Of a stretch of DNA of 7,513 nucleotides, positions 1 through 4,432 are shown piece after piece; position 1 is the first letter of the stretch; every line of letters starts with the position of its first letter. The notes under the pieces are model-generated. The model saw nothing but the letters and a program-made list of their open reading frames with translations, was not told the origin of the DNA and ran no database searches. Source of the DNA: JAFGDH01 sp964447525 (GTDB lineage Archaea; Aenigmatarchaeota; Aenigmatarchaeia; QMZP01; QMZT01); contig CAYUSU010000046.1 in the NCBI GenBank assembly GCA_964447525.1, positions 1 to 7,513 on the forward strand, given 5' to 3'. Both the position numbers and the translations under genes were made by a program.

Positions 1-27
1 CAACTATTGATTCCTTTTATAAAAAGA

Positions 28-37
28 TTTATATAAG
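28..37 (-). promoter_or_regulatory. TATA-like box near the left window edge
   Basis: The ten bases read CTTATATAAA on the minus strand, close to the archaeal box A consensus. No plus-strand ORF follows, while on the minus strand the box lies 27 nt from the window edge, the spacing seen before the other genes here. It may therefore serve a minus-strand gene that starts just outside the window. The sequence is nearly symmetrical, so direction is inferred from context only. Confidence 0.35.
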
Positions 38-76
38 TATCTGTTTCCATAATTTGACATAAAAGAAGGTGGAAAA

Positions 77-397
77 TCACTCGTGGTCATCTATACCCAA
101 ACCGTACAACAAACCGCCAGGGCAAACAGCCATGCCTTGAACGGAAAGATCAGCCGTATCGCCTTCTGAAACCGTAGTGTCCCAATTAGCAGCAGTGAAA
201 AAGATATCCCTTTCTGTTTTGTCGATATTGATCTTCTTGTTTCCGTTCAAGTCTTCTATACGTCTCACGACAGCATTTTTATAATCTCTTCTGGAAGTGT
301 CTTCATAACATTTACCCAAAAAACTAAGAGTAATGAAAGTCCCTAAAAGAAAACAGGAAATATTTCTCAAAGGTCTGTATATGGGTGATTTATACAT
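77..397 (-). CDS. small membrane-anchored or secreted protein of unknown function
   Basis: This 106-residue protein is not recognised. Residues 13 to 28 form one hydrophobic segment after a basic start (K3, R8, R11), so it is probably a signal anchor; C30 follows in the context LGKC, which is not a proper lipobox. The rest is polar and would lie outside the membrane under the positive-inside rule. Residues 48 to 56 (DLNGNKKIN) resemble half of a dockerin or EF-hand calcium loop, but no second copy is present, so calcium binding is only a guess. The ATG at 397 is chosen because a TATA-like box at 421-427 lies 23 nt before it, which fits a leaderless transcript. It is transcribed separately from the operon to its right, in the same direction. 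Confidence 0.6.
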   Translation of the reverse strand: MYKSPIYRPLRNISCFLLGTFITLSFLGKCYEDTSRRDYKNAVVRRIEDLNGNKKINIDKTERDIFFTAANWDTTVSEGDTADLSVQGMAVCPGGLLYGLGIDDHE

Positions 398-420
398 GAA
401 TAAATGGAACCGATAAGATT

Positions 421-427
421 ATTATAT
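421..427 (-). promoter_or_regulatory. TATA-like box for the gene ending at 77
   Basis: ATATAAT on the minus strand, 23 nt before the ATG at 397. Archaeal transcription starts about 22 to 27 nt after box A, so the transcript would begin at or next to the start codon. No Shine-Dalgarno lies in the gap. Confidence 0.5.
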
Positions 428-444
428 GTTTATTACTCCAGAAA

Positions 445-720
445 TTAAAGCCCGAACGAGTCCATAAACTTCCTCATCCTCTCGAACTCTTTTAAGAAAC
501 CGATGCCTTTTTCGGTGATCTTGTAGACGATATGTCCGCCCTCTCCGGTGCCTTCTTTTACCATTCCCTTGTCCAGCAGTTCATCTATGTGTTTCTTGAG
601 CCTCACATGCGATATGTTCGATTTGTATATCAGATGAGTGGGCTTCAGTCCTCTCCGGTTCGCCCACAAGGCCGAAAGCATATCGTATAATACTTCCGCC
701 TTCTCCCTCCTCTTGGTCAT
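445..720 (-). CDS. winged helix-turn-helix DNA-binding protein
   Basis: This 91-residue basic protein has the layout of a small archaeal winged-helix regulator of the HTH_45 / ArnR1-like kind. Helix 1 is around residues 4 to 20, a second helix near 27 to 33, the recognition helix about 36 to 50 (SHVRLKKHIDELLDKG), and a beta-wing follows at 53 to 70 (MVKEG ... HIVYKITEKG) with a glycine-rich turn. A C-terminal helix, 71 to 88, could serve in dimerisation. Its ATG overlaps the stop codon of the membrane-protein gene at 717-1373 by ATGA, so the two are translationally coupled. Such pairs often regulate in response to the membrane partner, but that role is inference. There is no metal-binding or ligand domain; it is purely a DNA-binding module. 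Confidence 0.85.
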   Translation of the reverse strand: MTKRREKAEVLYDMLSALWANRRGLKPTHLIYKSNISHVRLKKHIDELLDKGMVKEGTGEGGHIVYKITEKGIGFLKEFERMRKFMDSFGL

Positions 721-1373
721 GACCTATACACCAGTATGAGATTTGCCAACAGCAAAAGATATCCTATGAACTGCAACAGCTGCCCGAACACGTAGAACCA
801 CGTGTGGAATATGAATATGAATATCACCTGCGAAAGGAATATCAGCAGGAACGACGTAAACACGAGCATGGAATGCCTGCAGAACTTCTTGGTACAGTTT
901 TCGTAAAAATGCAGAACCACATACGAAAGCATCACGGCTGCTATCATGTGGAAGGCCGAATAACTCACGAGGCTCATAACAGACGAAATTATCACGAACA
1001 GCAGCAGTAATGATATAACCCTTTTACCGCGTATTTTAAGGGCTAAAATCGCCAAGGTAAGGTATCCCAAAAGCGTGAGAAGCTGATAGGTATAGATACC
1101 GGTGTAGTATACGTACTGAACCTGTATTATCTTCGTAATTATCGGGATGCTTTCCAGGAACAGGCTGTATGCGGCGAGATCAGTGAAAGACCTCACGATG
1201 AACGCAAAAAATAACATCGCGAACGCTATGAAAAGATAGAAGAAATCCTTCTTTTTCGTGGATCGGTAGATCTTGAATGAGTAGAAGCCCACGAATATGG
1301 CAATGACTGCCGAAAGGATCTCGAATATCGAGTCTATTCCCATGAACCATATCGGGGAAAATATAATATGCAT
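717..1373 (-). CDS. seven-helix integral membrane protein
   Basis: This protein, 218 residues from the ATG at 1373, has about seven hydrophobic segments: residues 15-35, 44-62, 94-114, 119-139, 140-157, 168-188 and 193-215, with short basic connectors such as RSTKKK and ENCTKKFCRH. No catalytic motif is visible, and no retinal-binding lysine pattern is clear in the last helix. A longer reading frame begins at a TTG (1391), but the TATA-like box at 1395-1402 would then be almost on the start codon; from the ATG at 1373 the spacing is 21 nt, so that start is preferred. The gene is first in an operon with the winged-helix gene, overlapping it by 4 nt. The arrangement suggests a membrane sensor feeding a DNA-binding partner, which is inference. 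Confidence 0.8.
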   Translation of the reverse strand: MHIIFSPIWFMGIDSIFEILSAVIAIFVGFYSFKIYRSTKKKDFFYLFIAFAMLFFAFIVRSFTDLAAYSLFLESIPIITKIIQVQYVYYTGIYTYQLLTLLGYLTLAILALKIRGKRVISLLLLFVIISSVMSLVSYSAFHMIAAVMLSYVVLHFYENCTKKFCRHSMLVFTSFLLIFLSQVIFIFIFHTWFYVFGQLLQFIGYLLLLANLILVYRS

Positions 1374-1394
1374 AATAACACTAAAGGCCAAACT

Positions 1395-1402
1395 CTTTTA
1401 AA
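1395..1402 (-). promoter_or_regulatory. TATA-like box of the membrane protein / winged-helix operon
   Basis: TTTAAAAG on the minus strand, 21 nt before the ATG at 1373. It fits a leaderless transcript from that ATG and argues against the upstream TTG at 1391. Confidence 0.5.
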
Positions 1403-1435
1403 CCTTATGAATTACAGATACATTCCCGGAGCCGG

Positions 1436-1514
1436 TTTATATATATTATGAATCACTGGTCCGGACCAATGGTATGAACGAGGGCTTCGCAACACTAATT
1501 TAAAGACAAAACAA
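1436..1514 (+). repeat. block A: TATA box plus diverged repeat, copy 1
   Basis: A TATA-like run (1436-1445) is followed by TTATGAATCA, then GGACCAA, GGCTTCGCAA and ATTTAAA, in the same order as in block B at 1682-1739. It differs from B by an 11-nt insertion after GGACCAA. A perfect 12-bp palindrome, TGGTCCGGACCA, lies at 1457-1468. The shared order of TATA box and downstream words suggests two duplicated promoters or small RNA genes pointing along the plus strand. Confidence 0.5.
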
Positions 1515-1547
1515 TCTCTTCTTAGAACATTCAGATCTTCCAAAATA

Positions 1548-1582
1548 AGGAGGTGGTTGAAATGGGTCCAGAATGCTGCTAA
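1548..1582 (+). promoter_or_regulatory. strong Shine-Dalgarno followed by a six-codon ORF
   Basis: AGGAGGTG at 1548-1555 is the best ribosome-binding site in the window and sits 6 nt before an ATG at 1562. The frame encodes only MGPECC before TAA at 1580. Dropping one base at the stop would join it to a downstream frame (KSKTMANGEILTHQKGRFT) ending at 1640, giving a 25-residue peptide. It may be a leader peptide, a frameshifted small gene, or a chance match; I cannot decide between these. Confidence 0.3.
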
Positions 1583-1622
1583 GAGCAAAACAATGGCAAA
1601 CGGTGAGATTTTAACCCATCAG

Positions 1623-1648
1623 AAAGGGCGTTTCACCTAGCGCCCTTT
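1623..1648 (+). terminator. hairpin with 8-bp stem, possible RNA terminus
   Basis: AAAGGGCG (1623-1630) pairs with CGCCCTTT (1641-1648) around a 10-nt loop. It follows the short SD-led ORF. No U-run follows, so intrinsic termination is weakly supported; it could equally be an RNA-stabilising or regulatory hairpin. Confidence 0.3.
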
Positions 1649-1681
1649 GAACGAGCATTCCCTTCGTGGACCTTGGTTAAG

Positions 1682-1739
1682 TATTTATAAAGGTTATGAA
1701 TCAACGATTCAGACCAAGGCTTCACAAAGGGTATTTAAA
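1682..1739 (+). repeat. block B: TATA box plus diverged repeat, copy 2
   Basis: TATTTATAAA (1682-1691) precedes TTATGAATCA (1694-1703), GACCAA (1712-1717), GGCTTCACAA (1718-1727) and ATTTAAA (1733-1739), the same series as block A. The box is bracketed by an inverted repeat, CCTTGGT at 1671-1677 and ACCAAGG at 1713-1719, with a GAATC/GATTC hairpin inside (1698-1710). A transcript would be expected to start near 1712-1718. Confidence 0.5.
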
Positions 1740-1766
1740 CGAAAACCAAACCTTAATCAGAAAAAC

Positions 1767-1809
1767 TCGATAGACGACTTGGATTAACTGTTCAGGTCGT
1801 CATTCGAAA
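1767..1809 (+). repeat. 43-nt hairpin element, copy R1
   Basis: R1 matches R2 (1887-1929) at 36 of 43 positions. Its core GACGACTTG (1773-1781) pairs with CAGGTCGTC (1793-1801) with one G-U pair, and outer TCGA words (1767-1770, 1804-1807) can close the stem. The two copies are exactly 120 nt apart. Confidence 0.6.
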
Positions 1810-1812
1810 CTT

Positions 1813-1954
1813 GTGGGTACCCGGAGATTATATTCAGCTTTCTCTGGCGTATGTTCACCCCAAAACCCCAAGACAAAGCAACCAAATCGAGAGACGACTT
1901 GCATCAATAGATCAGGTCATCATTCGAAAATCCCCCCTCTCTCCGGGTATCCAC
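1813..1954 (+). repeat. 15-bp long-range inverted repeat enclosing about 110 nt
   Basis: The arm at 1813-1827 (GTGGGTACCCGGAGA) pairs along its whole length with 1940-1954 (TCTCCGGGTATCCAC), with a single G-U pair at 1817/1950. Each arm directly follows a copy of the 43-nt element (R1 before the left arm, R2 before the right arm). In RNA this makes a long closing stem with the R2 hairpin inside. A small inverted-repeat mobile element is an alternative, but no target duplication is evident. Confidence 0.6.
1887..1929 (+). repeat. 43-nt hairpin element, copy R2
   Basis: Second copy of the element at 1767-1809, differing at 7 positions. Differences fall mainly in the apical loop, while the stem words GACGACTTG and CAGGTC(A)TC are kept with one mismatch. 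Conservation of the stem over the loop is what an RNA structure would show, though two copies are too few to prove it. Confidence 0.6.
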
Positions 1955-2005
1955 ACCCACCCCATTTCCATCTCGAGTTTAGTCTTCCCAAGCTACTATT
2001 TCTCC

Positions 2006-2013
2006 AATATATA
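2006..2013 (+). promoter_or_regulatory. TATA-like box for the methyltransferase-family membrane protein
   Basis: AATATATA ends 23 nt before the ATG at 2037. No Shine-Dalgarno is present in the gap, so a leaderless mRNA is likely. Confidence 0.5.
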
Positions 2014-2036
2014 CCACCCGGACGAAATAGTTAATC

Positions 2037-2555
2037 ATGAACTGGGGTTTTATCAAGAGTATTATATTATTGCCGGGAAACGCACTTGTGATCATTCCTG
2101 CCATAATACTTTTCCTTACGATAAATACACCGTTCTCCTTTGAGATAGCAGGCATCTACAATCCATTGCTCTGGCTGGCAGTGATTATCGGCATAAAGGG
2201 TGTAGTACTCAGTTCATGGTCAACGAAACTTTTCTTCAAGTTCGGAAAAGGAACGCCTGCTCCTTGGGAACCTACCAGACGCCTGATTTTATACGGCCCT
2301 TACAGGCATGTGAGGAACCCGATGATAACCGGGGCCATACTGATCCAGTTGGCTGAAAGCCTGTTCTTCCAGTCCATCCCTTTGCTGGTTTACACCGCAT
2401 TGTTCATCATTGCTAATTTGATCTACATTCCTATGTTGGAGGAAAAGGGTCTGGAAAAGAGATTTGGGAAGGAATATCTTGAATATAAGAAAAACGTTCC
2501 CAGATGGATACCTAGAATTAAGGCTTGGAAAACAGAAAATAAAAGAGAAAAATGA
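2037..2555 (+). CDS. isoprenylcysteine carboxyl methyltransferase (ICMT/PEMT-like) family membrane protein
   Basis: The 172-residue protein has hydrophobic segments at about 5-28, 39-60, 97-108 and 112-132. After them stand the hallmarks of the ICMT/PEMT methyltransferase fold: GPYRHVRNPM at 87-96, the S-adenosylmethionine-binding loop in this superfamily, and EEKGLEKRFGKEYLEYKKNVPRWIPR-type sequence at 135-160, where the paired acids and the RFG-x-EY-x-Y-x3-VPR pattern close the active site at the membrane surface. Length is normal for the prokaryotic branch. These enzymes methylate lipids or small hydrophobic substrates; the actual substrate cannot be read from sequence, and archaea lack the classical prenyl-CaaX target in most lineages. 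It has its own promoter and converges with the next gene with one base between stop codons. Confidence 0.88.
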   Translation: MNWGFIKSIILLPGNALVIIPAIILFLTINTPFSFEIAGIYNPLLWLAVIIGIKGVVLSSWSTKLFFKFGKGTPAPWEPTRRLILYGPYRHVRNPMITGAILIQLAESLFFQSIPLLVYTALFIIANLIYIPMLEEKGLEKRFGKEYLEYKKNVPRWIPRIKAWKTENKREK

Positions 2556-2556
2556 T

Positions 2557-3294
2557 TTACAATCTCCTCATTATTTTAAAATCTCCAAAATTACTTATTG
2601 CATTGTTACCGACAGAACCCAATTCTGGGGATGTGATTCCCGTTGTTTTAGGTTCTTCTGATATCAAAACAATTTCTCTTTCTCCATCGTTGTATCTTCT
2701 TCTAATATCACGGATATTACCATCGATGTAACCACGATCCGTTGTCAAATTTTCGTATCCTTTACCCAATAAAAACTGACTCATTCCGGCATCCGTAGGA
2801 TTTGAATTTTCCCCTGCTCTGGCAAGCAATATAACAGTACCACTTTTTGTATGTTTATCATGCACATAATCAAGTAGTCTCTCAAATCGATTGTATCTAG
2901 TTGTGTTATTGAAAAGAGAAGAGTACATACCCTTGAAAATAATAAAATCAAATTTTCTCGATTTTAAAGCAGATTGAATTTCTTCATGTTCTTTCAAATC
3001 ACCGACTGCGTGCTGATAATTATCCCAAACATGGATATTTGGATTATTCTTCGCTTGCCCCTGGTAAAAACCAATATGCTCAATGGGTTTTTCTCCTAAA
3101 CTTTCAAGAAATGTGGCCATTGCTGGAACATCCCAGACCCAATTACTTAAACCTGACAAATTCGATTCTTGGGGCTTACACATCAATGGTATAGCATCTG
3201 CTCCAGGTGCAAAATAGATACCATCTCCACCCAATAATCCCTTCTCGGATAACCATGTACATTCATCTATATAATTTTGAAATTTACCCCTCAT
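2557..3294 (-). CDS. hypothetical soluble protein, degenerate Rossmann-methyltransferase-like
   Basis: This 245-residue protein is not confidently recognised. Its alternation resembles a class I methyltransferase fold: IYFAPGADAIPLM at 26-38 in the place of motif I, a possible acidic strand end at 87-91 (IHVWD), FDFIIFKG at 115-122 in the place of motif IV, and a strand SGTVILLARAG at 151-161. The glycine-rich GxGxG of active enzymes is missing, so SAM binding is doubtful. There is no signal peptide or membrane segment. The ATG at 3294 is supported by a TATA-like box (3313-3321) 18 nt upstream. The gene is AT-rich compared with the 7-helix operon, and stands alone, convergent with the ICMT-like gene; the two may share a theme only by chance. 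Confidence 0.75.
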   Translation of the reverse strand: MRGKFQNYIDECTWLSEKGLLGGDGIYFAPGADAIPLMCKPQESNLSGLSNWVWDVPAMATFLESLGEKPIEHIGFYQGQAKNNPNIHVWDNYQHAVGDLKEHEEIQSALKSRKFDFIIFKGMYSSLFNNTTRYNRFERLLDYVHDKHTKSGTVILLARAGENSNPTDAGMSQFLLGKGYENLTTDRGYIDGNIRDIRRRYNDGEREIVLISEEPKTTGITSPELGSVGNNAISNFGDFKIMRRL

Positions 3295-3312
3295 AATTAT
3301 AATTAATTTACC

Positions 3313-3321
3313 TATTTATAA
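3313..3321 (-). promoter_or_regulatory. TATA-like box for the 245-residue protein gene
   Basis: TTATAAATA on the minus strand, 18 nt before the ATG at 3294. One of the closest matches to the archaeal box A consensus in the window. Confidence 0.55.
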
Positions 3322-3414
3322 GTATTAATTACTAATAAGTAGTTATATTATCGATAATAAATGAGGTATATGTAAATTGGACTATTTCTGCTAAAATAAA
3401 GAGAAAAAAATCGA

Positions 3415-3618
3415 TTAATACAGTCTCGATTCCTTGTTCCAGAAGTAGAACGCGAGCACGAGGGTGATCACGATCAGGAACATGGTCCATATGTGGAGCT
3501 GGTTGATCTGCGAGTATGTTGATCCGGTCATGTTCATGGTGAATCCGAATATCACTTCGTACAGTGTGATCAGGAACAAAACTATCGAGAACCACTGGTT
3601 TTTGTTTAGTACTATCAT
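3415..3618 (-). CDS. two-helix small membrane protein of unknown function
   Basis: From the ATG at 3618 the protein has 67 residues with two strongly hydrophobic helices, about 8-27 and 43-60, joined by a polar loop (NMTGSTYSQINQL). It ends with a charged tail, NKESRLY. No family is recognised. A longer frame begins at a TTG (3678), but a TATA-like box at 3641-3648 lies inside that extension and 22 nt before the ATG, so the shorter form is preferred. The gene lies just downstream of the 23S rRNA in the same direction; an oligo-T tract at 3685-3692 separates them, so it is probably expressed separately. Confidence 0.65.
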   Translation of the reverse strand: MIVLNKNQWFSIVLFLITLYEVIFGFTMNMTGSTYSQINQLHIWTMFLIVITLVLAFYFWNKESRLY

Positions 3619-3640
3619 ATTGATTAATTCTTCCTGGAAA

Positions 3641-3648
3641 CTTAAATA
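3641..3648 (-). promoter_or_regulatory. TATA-like box for the two-helix membrane protein
   Basis: TATTTAAG on the minus strand, 22 nt before the ATG at 3618. It supports the short, 67-residue form of the protein. Confidence 0.45.
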
Positions 3649-3684
3649 GCTTAAAGCGGTGGCTAGGAAGGATAGCAAACAATC

Positions 3685-3692
3685 AAAAAAAA
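3685..3692 (-). terminator. oligo-T tract after the 23S rRNA
   Basis: Eight T residues on the minus strand, roughly 20 to 30 nt beyond the likely 3' end of the 23S rRNA. Archaeal RNA polymerase terminates at such T-runs without needing a hairpin, so rRNA transcription probably ends here. Confidence 0.5.
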
Positions 3693-3885
3693 TTATTGGC
3701 GAGTTGTCCCTTTAACCAGGATATATTTGGAGTATTAGTAATCGTAAGCTGAATACCTCGTTGCCTTGGTACTTACACTCCGATTCTATCAACCCGGTCG
3801 TGTACCGGATCCTCCACCTCGCACCGATTGTTGCCAATCAGTTTGAGGATTGGGGACCTATTTTCAGGAGTGGCTTCGGGCTTAG

Positions 3886-3937
3886 TTAAGCCGAGCTTGG
3901 CTATTAAGCTTTACAGGAGACAAGCTCCTGCGCTCGA
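3886..3937 (-). other. 52-nt BHB micro-intron in helix 97 loop of 23S rRNA
   Basis: The exons read GGGCUGAAAGCAU and CUAAGCCC; removing the insert restores the conserved GCUGAAAGCAUCUAAGC (E. coli about 2765). BHB: central helix AAGC (3943-3940) with GCUU (3891-3888); 5' bulge AUU (3939-3937); 3' bulge AAC (3887-3885); inner helix CGAGC (3936-3932) with GCUCG (3896-3892). Cutting after the second base of each bulge gives exactly this 52-nt piece. The insert also holds a CAGGAG/CUCCUG hairpin. It would be removed by the tRNA splicing endonuclease. It carries no ORF. Confidence 0.85.
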
Positions 3938-4087
3938 ATGCTTTCAGCCCTTATCCACAATGGCATAGCTACCCAGCGATGTATACACAACTGGTAGACC
4001 AGAGGCCACGATGCACTGTTCCTTTCGTACTGAGTGCGTCTTTCCCTCAGGCTCCCAACAACTTCAGTAGATATAGACCATACTGGC

Positions 4088-4223
4088 TTATGCCTCTTCC
4101 AGGATCTTCACAACAACATTGAAAATTGTGAAGCAAACCTTTCTTCCTTCTTTGGGGTCTTTCCCTTTTGTGGGTTAACCAAAAAAGGAGAATTTGTCCG
4201 CTGATTACAGATCCTGGACGAGA
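4088..4223 (-). other. 136-nt BHB intron in helix 93 of 23S rRNA
   Basis: It interrupts the helix 93 loop between residues equivalent to 2598 and 2599. BHB: central helix GUGC (4229-4226) with GCAU (4093-4090); 5' bulge GAU (4225-4223); 3' bulge AAG (4089-4087); inner helix CUC/GAG, one G-A mismatch, then a perfect 10-bp stem UCCAGGAUCU (4218-4209) with AGAUCCUGGA (4107-4098). Spliced RNA reads GCGAGCCAG, keeping A2602 and the normal loop length, although the loop itself departs from the usual GUGAGACAG. The interior has an 8-bp hairpin (CUUCACAA/UUGUGAAG) and no meaningful ORF, so any homing enzyme it had is gone. Confidence 0.8.
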
Positions 4224-4344
4224 TCGCACCGTATTTAACCCAGCTAACGTGGCTCTTTGATGGGTGAACACCCCCACCCTTGGACGCTGCTGCACGTCCA
4301 GGAAGAGCCGAGCCGACGGCGGAGAAGCAACGAACGCGGTCGAT

Positions 4345-4403
4345 ATACCCACGTATAACTTGGAAATAAGACCTTTTTGGAAAGTTAACCAAGTTATGAC
4401 GCA
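4345..4403 (-). other. 59-nt BHB micro-intron in helix 89 of 23S rRNA
   Basis: Splicing joins GAGAGUCCAU to AUCGACCGCG, restoring the conserved CAUAUCGACC between U2477 and A2478, and brings together the two strands of helix 89 (GACGCG with CGCGUU). BHB: 5' bulge AUU (4405-4403), central GUCC/GGGU with two G-U pairs, 3' bulge AUA (4346-4344), inner helix GCGU/ACGU with a single bulged C, then a 9-bp stem AUAACUUGG/CCAAGUUAU. It begins only 29 nt after the end of the endonuclease-bearing intron. Confidence 0.8.
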
Positions 4404-4432
4404 ATGGACTCTCACGCGTCACGACTCCATTT

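Larger units (their letters stand above)
1404..2005. other. 602-base gap without a convincing protein gene, rich in repeats and hairpins
   Basis: Reading frames here are short or lack promoter spacing and start signals. The stretch instead holds two similar TATA-preceded blocks (1436-1514, 1682-1739), a strong Shine-Dalgarno with a six-codon ORF, a hairpin at 1623-1648, a duplicated 43-nt hairpin element and a 15-bp inverted repeat spanning 1813-1954. I searched by eye for tRNA, 5S rRNA, SRP RNA and RNase P RNA hallmarks on both strands and found none. The best reading is one or two plus-strand structured non-coding RNAs. Confidence 0.5.

Noticed and set aside
804..1010. 68-residue plus-strand frame rich in H, R and E
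   Set aside because: Antisense shadow of the seven-helix membrane protein gene, whose hydrophobic pattern is convincing on the other strand.
1696..1773. 25-codon ORF starting in block B
   Set aside because: The TATA box at 1682-1691 would start transcription downstream of its ATG, there is no Shine-Dalgarno, and block A does not keep the frame.
1767..1930. tRNA or C/D box RNA in the hairpin region
   Set aside because: ATTCGAAA recalls a T-loop, but the neighbouring G-C closing pair and acceptor stem are missing; on the minus strand ATGATGA and CTGA words are adjacent with no guide between them.
1404..2005. CRISPR array
   Set aside because: Only two diverged repeat copies 120 nt apart with unequal flanks and no regular spacers.
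1811..2143. Plus-strand frames of 110 and 73 residues before the ICMT-like gene
   Set aside because: They run across the inverted repeat and R2 element and into the ICMT-like gene in another frame; no start signal or recognisable domain.
3332..3682. 116-residue minus-strand frame overlapping the small membrane protein
   Set aside because: It begins with TTG, lacks hydrophobic pattern, and competes with the two-helix protein, which has promoter support.
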